Positions 30,801 through 42,800 of a DNA stretch of 64,000 nucleotides are shown piece by piece. Within the stretch, counting starts at the first letter, position 1. The number at the start of each line of letters is the position of its first letter. The notes below the pieces were generated by a model, which did no database searches, had not been told where the DNA came from, and saw only the letters and a program-made list of their open reading frames with translations. The translations under genes were made by a program, and so were the position numbers. The DNA is from Streptomyces chrestomyceticus JCM 4735 (lineage in GTDB: Bacteria > Actinomycetota > Actinomycetes > Streptomycetales > Streptomycetaceae): the NCBI RefSeq assembly GCF_003865135.1, contig NZ_BHZC01000001.1, forward strand, positions 8,308,001 through 8,372,000, read 5' to 3'.

Positions 30801-33800
30801 CAAGATGGTGCTGGCGTTGCAGCACGAGCAGTTGCCGCGAACTCTCCATGCCGAAGCGCCGTCTTCGCATGTGGACTGGTCGGCGGGTGCGGTGCGGCTG
30901 CTGAACGAGCAGATGGCCTGGCCGTCCGATGGCGAGCGGGTGCGGCGGGCTGCTGTGTCGGCGTTCGGCATGAGCGGCACCAACGCCCACCTCATCCTGG
31001 AAGAGGCCCCCGCAGCGCAGGATGCCGAAGCCGTCGAGCAGCCCGGAGAGCCGGTGGTACCGGTGGTCACCGGTGCCAGCGCTTGGGTGCTCTCTGGGCG
31101 GACTGGCGATGCGCTGGCGGCTCAGGCGGGCCGGTTGCGGGAGTGGGTTTCGCTTCGTCCGGCGCTTCGGCCGGTTGATGTGGCGTGGTCGTTGGCGGCG
31201 ACTCGGTCGGTTTTCGAGCACCGGGCGGTTGTGGTTGGCGGAGACCGGGAGCAGGTGCTCGCGGGGCTCGGGGGCCTGGCGTCCGCTGAGTCCTCGGGTT
31301 CGCTCGTTGCGGGCGTGGCCCGCTCCCATGCCCGTCCGGTGTTTGCCTTCGCTGGTCAGGGGTCGCAGTGGCTGGGTATGGGGCAGGAGCTGGCGCGTAC
31401 CTCGCCGGTGTTCGCGGCGCGGTTGGCGGAGTGTGCTGCGGCGTTGGAGCCGTACGTTGACTGGTCGCTGACCGATGTCCTGGCGGGCGCCGGGGACACC
31501 CCTGCGCTGGAGGCGGCGGATGTGGTCCAGCCTGCGTTGTGGGCGGTGATGGTGTCGCTGGCCGCTGTCTGGGAGGCGGCGGGTGTCGCTCCGGATGCGG
31601 TGGTGGGTCATTCGCAGGGGGAGATCGCTGCGGCGACGGTCGCCGGGATGCTGTCGCTTGAGGACGGCGCGCGTGTGGTGGCGTTGCGGTCGCGTGCGCT
31701 GAAGGTGCTGGCGGGCGCGGGTGGGATGTTGTCCGTCAGCCGTCCGGCGGCGGAGGTCGAGGAACGTCTGGCCCGCTTCGGCGACAGGCTGTCCCTGGCG
31801 GCGGTCAACGGCCCGTCGGCCACCGTTGTCTCGGGCGAGTCGGAGGCCCTGGAGGAGCTGAGGGCGGAGTTCGAGGCGGAAGGGGCCAGGGCGCGCATGG
31901 TCGCGGTCGACTACGCCTCCCACTGTGCCCAGGTGGACCGGCTGGAGGAGGAGATCACCACCGTCCTGGCCGGAATCTCCCCGCGCCGGGGCAGGGTCCC
32001 GATGGTCTCCGCGATGACCGGCGAAACCCTCACGGGCGAGGAGCTGGACGCCGGCTACTGGTACCGCAGCCTGCGCGCCACGGTGCATTACGACCGCGCC
32101 GTGCGGGTGCTGGCCAGCCGTGGCCATCAGGTATTCGTTGAGGTGACGCCGCACCCGGTGCTGATGGGCGCGATGAACGACACCCTGGTCGACCTCGCCC
32201 AGGAGACGGGTGGAGAGCCTGCCGCCGTGTGCGGAACGCTCCGCCGGGACGACGGCGGCGCCGAGCGCCTGCTGACATCGCTGGCGGAGGCGTTCGTCAG
32301 TGGCGCGCCGGTGGACTGGCAGGCAGTGCTGCCTGCTGGCGAGCAGGTCGAGCTTCCCACCTACGCGTTCCGGCGTCGCCGCTTCTGGCCGGAAGGCATG
32401 CTGGTCCTGCCGATGCCCGGTTCCGTAATCGCCGGTTCCGCCGGGGCCAGCACTGACGCGGAGGCGGCGTTCTGGGCGGCCGTTGAGGACGGAGACCTGT
32501 CCGGACTGGGTGACACGCTGGCCCTGGAGGGCGAGCGTCCGTTCAATGAGGTGCTGCCGGCGCTGGCGTCCTGGCGGCGCCGCGAACGCGATCGTTCGAC
32601 CACTGCCGGTTGGCGTTACCGCACTGGCTGGTCGGTCATCGCCGAGCCGGATGTCCGGCTGCTGTCCGGTACGTGGTTGGTCGCTGTCCCCGCGGAGTCG
32701 GCCGCGGCGGAGCTGGCGAGGTACTGCGTCGGGGCGCTGAGTGCCCGTGGTGCTGAGGCCGTGGTGGTCGAGGTTCCGGCTGGAACGGTGGACCGGGCCG
32801 AGCTTGCGGCGTTGTTGACTGGCGCGGCGGATGCGTCGTCCGTGTCCGGTGTGCTGTCGTTGCTGGCGCTGGATGAGACGTCGCTGGCGGACCGTCCGGT
32901 TGTGAACGCCGGGCTGGCTGCCACTCTGGGCCTGGTGCAGGCTCTTGGTGATGCCGGGGTCGAGGCGCCGCTGTGGGTGGCCACGCGTGGTGCGGTTGCG
33001 GCCGGCCGGGGTGAGGCGCTGGCCCGTCCGGTGCAGGCGCAGGTGTGGGGTCTGGGCAGGGTGGTCGCGCTGGAGCACCCGGAGCGTTGGGGTGGTCTGG
33101 TCGATCTGCCGGAGACGCTCGATGAGCGGTCCGGTGCGCGGCTGGTGGCGGTCCTGGCCGGCTGCGATGAGAACGAGGTGGCGATCCGGGCGGCCGGGAT
33201 CTTGGGCCGGCGGCTTGCGCATGTCTCGGGCCGTGGCGTGCGGGAGAGCTGGTCGCCGCAGGGGACTGTACTGGTCACCGGCGGCACCGGCGCCATCGCC
33301 GGTCATGTCTCGCGGTGGCTGGCTGGCCGGGGTGCCGAGCGTCTGGTGCTGACCAGCCGCTCGGGCCCGGCGGCTGTGGGCGCGGCAGCGCTGGCGGCCG
33401 AACTCGCCGCGGCCGGTTCCGCTGTAGAGATCGTTGCTTGCGATGTCAGCGAACGGGCCGGCCTGGCCGGGCTGCTGGGCCGGATCGATACGAGCGGCCC
33501 CCGGCTCTCTTCGGTGATGCATACCGCGGGTGTGCTGGACGACGGTGTGGTGGACCGCCTCGACACTGCGCGACTGGAGACCGTGCTGGGTGTGAAGGCG
33601 CACGGCGCGATCCTGCTGGACGAGTTGACCACGGACCTGGACCTGGACGCATTCGTACTGTTCTCCTCGGCCGCTTCCACCCTCGGTGGCCCGGGCCAGG
33701 GCAACTACGCGGCGGCCAATGCCTTCCTGGACGCGCTCGCGGAGAACCGGCGCGGTCGTGGGCTGACCGGTCTTGCGGTGGCCTGGGGCCTGTGGGGCGG

Positions 33801-36800
33801 TGGTGGCCTCGGCGAGTCCAGTGAGGTCATCAGGTCTCGGATGCGTCGTATGCCGATGCCGCCGATGGACCCGCAGTTGGCTGTGCGGGCGTTGGGTGAG
33901 GCGTTGGATGGTCCGGATGCCGTGGTGACGGTGATGGAGGTGGATTGGGCGCAACTGGCATCCGGCGCCGGCGCCGCGGGGATGCTGAAGCGGCCGTTGG
34001 TGCGGGACCTGCCCGAGGTCCGGGAGCTGTCTACGGCCCCCGGCCGTGCTCCGGTCCTGGCGCCTGTGGAGGGCGAACTGGCTGCTCGGGTCGCTGGGTT
34101 GTCCCGTTCGGAGCAGGACCGGGTGCTGACCGGTGTGGTCCGTGCCGAGGCTGCTGTTGTGCTCGGGCACGACTCGGCGGACGGGGTGCAGGCCCGGCAG
34201 GCGTTCAAGGACCTGGGTTTCGATTCGCTGACCTCGGTGGAGTTGCGTAACCGTCTCAATGCGGCGACCGGGCTGCGGCTGCCTGCGACCCTCGTCTTCG
34301 ACCACCCCACCCCGACCGCGCTGGCCGCCTTCCTGCGCGGTGAACTGATCGGCGACCACCCGGACACCGCCGCCGACAGCGGAACTGCCGTTACTCAGGC
34401 CGCAGTGGACGGCACGACCGCCGCTGCGGACGAACCGTTGGCGATCGTCGGCATGGCCTGCCGCTTCCCCGGTGGCGCGAGCAGCCCCGAGGAGTTCTGG
34501 GAGCTGCTGGCTTCGGGTAGTGATGCGGTGGGTGGTTTCCCGACCGACCGTGGTTGGGACCTGGAGGGCATCTACGACCCGGACGGCGAACGCGAGAACA
34601 CCTCGTACGTCGCGCAGGGCGCCTTCCTGCAGAGGGCAGCCGAGTTCGATGCCGGGTTCTTCGGGATCAGCCCGCGCGAAGCCCTCGCCATGGACCCCCA
34701 GCAGCGGCTGATGCTGGAGACGTCCTGGGAGGCGCTGGAGCGGGCCGGCATCGACCCGTGGACCCTGCGCGGCAGTTCGACCGGCGTCTTCGCCGGCGGC
34801 TTCACTACCGGGTACGGCCTTGGGGTCTCTGCAGCGGCCGGTGAGGGCGGCTCCGGTGTCGAGGGCCACCTGATGACTGGCAATGCGACCAGTGTTCTGT
34901 CCGGACGCGTGTCGTATGTGCTCGGTTTGGAGGGTCCGGCGGTGACGGTGGACACCGCCTGTTCGTCCTCGCTGGTCGCGCTCAATCTGGCCGCGCAGTC
35001 GGTGCGGTCCGGCGAGTGCTCGATGGCGCTGGCCGGCGGTGTGACCGTGATGGCTACGCCGTCCTCCTTCGTGGAGTTCTCTCGTCAGCAGGGGTTGTCG
35101 GCGGATGGCCGGTGCCGGGCGTTTTCGGAGGATGCGGACGGCACCGGTTGGGCTGAGGGCGCTGGTGTTCTGGTGGTGGAACGGCTTTCGGATGCGCGGC
35201 GTAACGGGCATCGGGTGCTGGCTGTTGTCCGTGGTACGGCGGTGAATCAGGATGGTGCGTCGAATGGTCTTTCGGCGCCGAATGGACCGTCTCAGCAGCG
35301 GGTGATTCGGGCGGCGCTGGCCAACGCCGGGTTGTCTCCGGCCGAGGTGGATGTGGTGGAGGCGCATGGCACCGGTACCACGCTCGGTGACCCGATTGAG
35401 GCGCAGGCGCTGCTGGCGACGTATGGCCGTGATCGTGGTGATCGGGATGCGTTGTGGCTGGGGTCGGTGAAGTCCAACATCGGTCACACCCAGGCGGCGG
35501 CCGGTGTTGCTGGTGTGATCAAGATGGTGCTGGCGTTGCAGCATGGTCAGTTGCCGCGGACGTTGCATGCTGATGTGGCGACGTCGCATGTGGACTGGGA
35601 GGCCGGAGAGGTGCGGCTCCTGACGGAGCCGGTGCCGTGGCCGGTGGGGGACCGCCCGCGCCGGGCGGGGATATCGGCGTTCGGCATCAGCGGCACCAAC
35701 GCCCACGTGATCCTCGAAGAGGCCCCGTCGGTGGAGACCGGCGAGGCCGGCGAGCCTGCCGAGGCCGGTTCCGGAACGGCCGAAGTGGTGGCGCGTGCTG
35801 GTGCGTGGGTGGTGTCGGGTCGTACGGCTGAGGCGTTGTCGGCTCAGGCTGGGCGGCTGCGGGAGTGGGTGTCGGCGCGTCCGGAGCTGGGGGCGGCTGA
35901 TGTGGGCTGGTCGTTGGCCGCGACGCGGTCGGCCTTTGAGCACCGGGCGGTGGTGCTTGGTGCGGAGCGCGACACGCTGCTGTCTGGTGTGCACAAGCTG
36001 GCCGCCGGTACGTCCTCGCCTGAGGTGGTATCGGGCGTGGCCCGGCCCGACGTCCGAGTGGGTCTGATCTTCGCCGGGCAGGGTGCGCAGTGGGCGGGCA
36101 TGGGCCGTGGCCTGTATGCGGGCAGCACGGTGTTCGCCGGGGCGTTCGACCGGGTGTGTGGGCTGTTGGAGCTGGAACTGGGGACCGAGGTACGCCTGCG
36201 GGACGTGATCCTGGACGGCGACGGTGCGGCTGCTGGGCTGGCCGATCAGACGCTGTATGCGCAGGCGGGTCTGTTTGCCTTCGAGGTGGCTCTGGCCGCG
36301 CTGCTGAAGGCGGCTGGTGTGGTGCCGGACGCGGTGGTGGGCCACTCGGTCGGTGAGGTGGCGGCTGCCCATGTGGCGGGCGTGTTGTCGTTGCCGGATG
36401 CCTGTGCGTTGGTGGCGGCGCGTGCCCGTTTGATGCAGGAGTTGCCGTCGGGTGGGGCGATGGCGGCGATCAACGCCGCTGAAACGGCCGTCATCGCCTC
36501 GTTCGACGAAGTGTCGGGTGAAGTCGCTGTAGCGGCGGTCAACGGTCCCGAGTCGGTAGTCATTTCCGGTGTGGCCGAGGCAGTCGATGCGGTGGTGGAG
36601 CTGTGGCGGGACCGGGGTTGCCGTGTGCGGCGCCTGCGCGTCTCACATGCCTTCCACTCCCCGGCCATGGACCCGGTCCTGGATGAGCTGCGTACCGTCG
36701 CGGACGGGGTGGAGTTCCGTCGTCCTGAGGTGATGTGGGCCGGTGCCCTCACCGGTGACCTGGTGTCCGACCCGCAGGCCGACTACTGGCCCGCGCAGAC

Positions 36801-39800
36801 CCGCCAGGCCGTGCGGTTCGCCGACGCAGTAGCTGCCCTCGCGGCGGAAGGCATTTCGGTCTTCCTTGAAGTGGGCCCGGACGGCTCCCTCTCCTCCCTC
36901 GGCCCGGATGCGGTCGTAGAGGTGGAGGGCACCGAGCCTGTCTTCCTCCCGCTCCAGCGGCGTGATGACGAAGGCACCGCGGGCCTGCTGACCGGTCTGG
37001 CCCGCGCCTTCACCCACGGTGTCCCGGTGGACTGGACGCGTGTGCTGCCTGCCGGTGAGCAGGTCGAGCTGCCCACGTACGCCTTCCGGCACCAACGGTT
37101 CTGGCCGGAGGCTCCCGCGGCGCTGTCGGCCGGTTCCTCGGCCGCCGGCCGAGACGGGGCGGGCAGCGCGGCGGAGTCGGCGTTCTGGTCGGCCGTCGAG
37201 AGCGGTGACCTGGAGCAGCTCGCGGACACCCTGGCGGTGGACGGTGACCGTCCCTTCCACCAGGTGCTGCCCGCACTGGCGTCTTGGCACCGTCGCGAGC
37301 TGGACCGTTCGGCTACCGCCGACTGGCGCTACCGGACCGTCTGGTCGCCCGTTGCCGAGCTTGACGTTCGTGTGCTGTCCGGTACGTGGCTGGTTACCGT
37401 TCCCGTGGGGACGGCTGCGGCGGACCTGGCGCAGGCATGTATCGAGGCGCTGCATGCCCGTGGTGCTGAGGCCGTGGTGGTTGAGATCCCGGCCGGAACG
37501 GTGGACCGGGCCGAACTGGCCGCGTTGCTGACTGGCACGGCGGATGCCTCCGCCGTGTCCGGGGTGTTGTCGCTGCTGGCGCTGGACGAGACGCCGCTGC
37601 CGGACTACCCGGCGGTGCCCGCCGGACTGGCCGCCACCCTGGGCTTGGTCCAGGCTCTCGGTGACGCCGGGATCGAGGCGCCGCTGTGGGTGGCCACGTC
37701 CGGTGCGGTGGCGGCCGGTGCGGAAGAGGCCCTGGCCCGCCCGGTGCAGGCGCAAGTCTGGGGCCTGGGCCGGGTCGTCGCGCTGGAGCACCCCGAGCGT
37801 TGGGGTGGCCTGGTCGATCTGCCGGGGACGCTTGACGAGCGCTCCGGTGCACGGCTGGTGGCGGTTCTGGCCGGCTGTGGCGAGAACGAGGTGGCTCTGC
37901 GGCCGTCCGGAATCCTGGGCCGTCGACTTGCGCGTGTCACGCGACACGGTTCCGGTGAGAACTGGTCGCCGCGCGGCAGTGTGCTGATCACCGGAGGGAC
38001 GGGCGCGATCGCGGGGCATGCGGCGCGCTGGCTCTGTGGTGAGGGCGCTGAGCGGCTGGTGCTGACGAGCCGTTCGGGGCCGGCGGCGGAGGGTGTGGCC
38101 GCGCTGGCCGCGGAGCTCGCGGAGGCGGGCAGCGCGGTTGGGGTGGTGGCGTGTGATGTGAGTGAACGGGCTCCGCTGTCCGCCTTGTTGGATTGGATCG
38201 GCCGCAGCGGTGCGGAGCTGTCCTCGGTGATGCATACCGCGGGTGTGCTGGATGACGGTGTGGTGGACCGCCTCGAAACTGGGCGGCTGGAGACTGTGCT
38301 GGGTGTGAAGGCGCATGGCGCGGCCTTGTTGGACGAGTTGACCGCGGACCTGGACCTGGACGCGTTCGTGTTGTTCTCGGCTGCGGCTGCCACTCTGGGT
38401 GGTTCGGGGCAGGGCAACTACGCGGCGGCCAATGCCTACCTGGATGCGCTGGCGGAGAACCGCCGGGCCCGGGGGTTGGCTGGTCTGTCGGTGGCGTGGG
38501 GGCCGTGGGCCGGTGGTGGTATGGCTGCGTCGAGTGGTGCGGTGCGGGCGCGGGTCGAGCGGGGTGCGATGCCGCCGATGGACCCGCGGCTCGCGGTCCG
38601 TGCGCTGGCCGAAGCGCTGCAGGGACCTGAAGCCGCGGTGACCGTGATGGATGTGGACTGGGCGCAGTTGGCCTCCGGTCCGGGGGCCGTTGAGGTGCTG
38701 AAGCGGCCGTTGATGCGGGACCTGCCTGAGATCCGTCAGTTGCTCGCGACGGCCGGGAACACGGTCACTGTGGCGCCTGCGGAAGGTGAGCTGGCCCGTC
38801 AGATGTCCGGGCTGGACCGCTCGGAGCAGGAGCGGATGCTGACGGAGGTGGTGCGGGCGGAGGCCGCTGTCGTGTTGGGCTATGGCTCGGCCGATGCGGT
38901 GGAGGACCGTCGGGCCTTCAAGGATCTGGGGTTTGACTCCCTCACCGCCGTCGAGCTGCGTAACCGCCTGAACGCGGCGACCGGGTTGCGGCTGCCGTCT
39001 ACTCTGGTCTTCGATTACCCCACTCCGCTGGCACTGTCCGCTTTCCTGCGCGACGAGCTGACCGGTGGGGAGCCGGACACCGCCGGAGCTCCGGCGGTCA
39101 CTGTGGTCGCGGCGCCTGCGGACGAGCCGCTGGCGATCGTCGGAATGGCGTGCCGATTCCCCGGCGGGGTGGGCAGCCCGCGCGAGTTCTGGGAGCTGCT
39201 GGCCTCCGGCGGCGACGCGATCGGTGACTTCCCGTCCGACCGCGGCTGGGATTTGGACGGCCTCATTGACCCGGAGGGTGAGCGCGAGGGCACCTCGTAT
39301 GTCGCCCAGGGTGCGTTCTTGCGGGATGCGGCCGAGTTCGACGCGGGGTTCTTCGGGATCAGTCCGCGCGAGGCCCTCGCCATGGATCCGCAGCAGCGGC
39401 TGTTGCTGGAGACGTCCTGGGAGGCGTTGGAGCGTGCCGGCATCGATCCGGCCTCGCTGAGGGAGAGTGCCACCGGTGTCTTCGCCGGCGGTTTCACCTC
39501 GGGGTATGGGCTTGGGCTGTCACTCTCCAGTCAGGGGGACTCTGGTGCCGAGGGCCATTCGCTGACCGGCAATGCGACCAGCGTTCTGTCCGGTCGGGTG
39601 TCGTATGTGCTGGGTCTTGAGGGCCCGGCTGTGACGGTGGATACTGCGTGTTCGTCGTCGTTGGTGGCACTTCACCTGGCGGCGCAGGCGGTGCGGTCGG
39701 GTGAGTGCTCGCTGGCGTTGGCCGGTGGGGCGACGGTGATGGCGACGCCGGGTACGTTCATCGACTTCTCCCGGCAGCAGGGCCTGTCGGCCGACGGCCG

Positions 39801-42800
39801 GTGCCGGGCGTTTTCCGAGGATGCGGATGGTACGGGCTGGGCCGAGGGTGCGGGCATGGTCGTGGTGGAGCGACTGTCGGACGCCCGCCGCAACGGGCAC
39901 AAGGTGCTGGCGGTGCTGCGGGGCAGTGCGGTCAACCAGGACGGGGCGTCCAACGGCCTGACCGCGCCCAACGGCCCCTCGCAGCAGCGGGTGATCCGTG
40001 CCGCGCTGGCCAACGCCGGCCTGACCACCGCCGACATCGACGTGGTGGAGGCGCACGGTACCGGCACCACACTCGGTGACCCGATCGAGGCCCAGGCGGT
40101 ACTGGCGACCTACGGCCGGGACCGTGCGGAAGAGCGGCCGCTGTGGCTGGGGTCGGTGAAGTCCAACATCGGTCACACTCAGGCTGCTGCGGGTGTTGCT
40201 GGCGTGATCAAGATGGTGTTGGCGTTGCAGTACGGGCAGCTCCCGCGAACTCTCCATGCCGAGGTGCCGTCCTCGCACGTGGACTGGGAGGCCGGTGCGG
40301 TGCGGCTGCTGAACGAGCAGATGGCCTGGCCGTCCGATGGCGAGCGCGTGCGGCGGGCCGCTGTCTCGGCGTTCGGCATGAGCGGCACCAACGCCCACCT
40401 CATCCTGGAGGAGGCCCCCGCACCGGAGCCCGCCGAGGTGATCGACGGCCTTGAGGATGCGGCAACGCCGGAGGCGGCAGCGCTGGCCGCGGAGGCCGGT
40501 GTCGGTGCTTGGGTGCTGTCTGGGCGGACTGCTGATGCGCTGGCGGCTCAGGCGGGTCGGCTGCGGGAGTGGACGGCGACGCGTCCGGAGCTGGCACCGG
40601 TCGATCTGGCCTGGTCGCTGGCCGCGACTCGTTCGGTCTTCGAGCACCGAGCGGTGGTCGTGGGCGGGGACCGTGAGCAGGTGCTGGCGGGGCTTGGGGG
40701 GCTGGCGTCGGGTGTTCCGGCTGGTTCGGTGGTGTCCGGTGTGGCCCGCTCTAATACCCGTCCGGTGTTTGCCTTCGCCGGTCAGGGTTCGCAGTGGGTC
40801 GGTATGGGTCGGGAGCTGGCGGAGGTTTCGCCAGTGTTCGCGGCGCGGTTGGCGGAGTGTGCTGCGGCGTTGGCCCCGTACGTGGACTGGTCACTCAACG
40901 ACCTCCTGGCGGGCGCGGAGGATGCCCCGGCGCTGGAGGCGGCCGACGTCGTCCAGCCCGCACTGTGGGCGGTGATGGTGTCGCTGGCCGCTGTCTGGGA
41001 GGCCGCCGGTGTCGCCCCGGAGGCCGTAGTCGGCCACTCGCAAGGAGAGATCGCTGCAGCAACAGTCGCCGGCATGCTTTCGCTTCAGGACGGCGCCCGC
41101 GTGGTGGCGTTGCGGTCCCGTGCGCTGAAGGTGCTGGCGGGCGCCGGTGGCATGCTGTCGGTCAGCCGTCCGGCGGCGGAGGTCGAGGAACGCCTGGCCC
41201 GGTTCGGGGACCGGCTGTCCTTGGCGGCGGTCAACGGTCCGTCGGCCACTGTCGTCTCGGGCGAGCCGGCCGCGCTGGAGGAGCTGAGGGCGGAGTTCGA
41301 GGCGGCGGGCGCCCGCGCCCGCATGGTCGCGGTCGACTACGCCTCGCACTCCGCTCAGGTGGACCGGCTGGAGGAGGAGATCACCACCGTCCTGGCCGGA
41401 ACCTCCCCGCGCCGGGGCAGGGTCCCGATGGTCTCCGCGATGACCGGCGAAACCCTCACGGGCGAGGAGCTGGACGCCGGCTACTGGTTCCGCAGCCTGC
41501 GGGCGACGGTGCATTACGACCGTGCCGTGCGGGTGCTGGCCGGTCGTGGTCATCAGGTGTTCATTGAGGTGACGCCGCATCCGGTGCTGATGGGCGCGAT
41601 GAACGACACCCTGGTCGACCTTGCCCAGGAGACGGGTGGAGAGCCTGCCGCCGTGTGCGGAACGCTCCGCCGGGACGACGGCGGCGCCGAGCGCCTGCTG
41701 ACCTCCCTGGCGGAGGCGTTCGTCAGTGGTGCACCGGTTGACTGGCAGGCAGTGCTGCCCGCTGGCGAGCTGGTGGAACTTCCTACCTACGCGTTCCGGC
41801 GTCGCCGCTTCTGGCCGGAGGGCATGCTGGTGCTGCCCATGCTCGGTTCCGCGACCGCCGGTGCCGGGGCTGGTACCGAGGCGGAGGCCGGGTTCTGGGC
41901 GGCTGTGGAGGACGGTGACCTGACGCGGGTCGCAGAGACGCTGGCGTTGGAGGACGCGGGCCAACTGGGTGCGGTGCTTCCGGCGTTGGCGTCTTGGCGG
42001 CGGCGTGAGCTGGATCGTTCGGCTACGGCCGACTGGCGCTACCGGACCGTCTGGTCGCCTGTTGCCGAGCCTGACACTCGTGTGCTGACCGGAACTTGGA
42101 TGCTGCTTGCGCCGGCCGGTTGTGCGGAGGAGCTGCGGCACCAGTGTGTGGCGGCGCTGACGGCCCGTGGTGCCGAGGCCGTAGTGGTCGAGGTACCGGT
42201 CGGGTCGGTGGACCGAGCCGAGCTTGCGGTATTGCTGACCGGCGCGGCGGCAGACCCGTCAGTCATCTCCGGTGTGCTGTCGCTGCTGGCGCTGGACGAG
42301 ACACCGCTGGCGGACCGTCCGGTTGTGAACGCCGGGCTGGCTGTCACCCTGGGCCTGGTGCAGGCTCTTGGTGACGCCGGGATTGAGGCGCCGCTGTGGG
42401 TGGCCACGCGCGGTGCGGTCGCGGCCGGCCGCGGCGAGGTGCTGTCCCGTCCGGTGCAGGCGCAGGTCTGGGGCTTGGGCCGGGTCGTCGCGCTGGAGCA
42501 CCCCGAGCGCTGGGGTGGTCTGGTCGACCTGCCGGAGACATTCGACGAGCGGACCGGCGGGCGGTTGGTGGCGGTGCTGGCCGGCTGCAAGGAGAACGAG
42601 GTCGCCATCCGGGCGGCCGGAGTCCTGGGCCGCAGGCTCGCGCACGTATCGGGCCGTGGTGCGCAGGAGAGCTGGTCGCCGAGGGGGACTGTGCTGGTCA
42701 CCGGTGGGACCGGTGCCATTGCCGGGCATGTCTCGCGGTGGCTCGTTGACCGGGGCGCCGAGCGTCTGGTGTTGGCGGGCCGTTCCGGCCCGGCAGCAGC

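Larger units (their letters stand above)
34429..39050 (+). other. PKS module 8: KS-AT(malonyl)-KR(Ser-to-Ala)-ACP
   Basis: KS about 34429-35720, Cys 34960-34962. AT about 36055-37110 with GHSVGE (Ser 36346-36348) and HAFH (36646-36657), so malonyl-CoA; the Asp-Gly repeat has two copies. KR about 37975-38515 has LDD and Tyr149 (38419-38421), but Ala (38380-38382) at Ser136. The KR core from FSAAAAT onward is almost the same as in module 4. ACP about 38810-39050, Ser 38938-38940. The AT end plus post-AT linker is a near-identical 327-bp copy of that in module 10. Confidence 0.92.
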
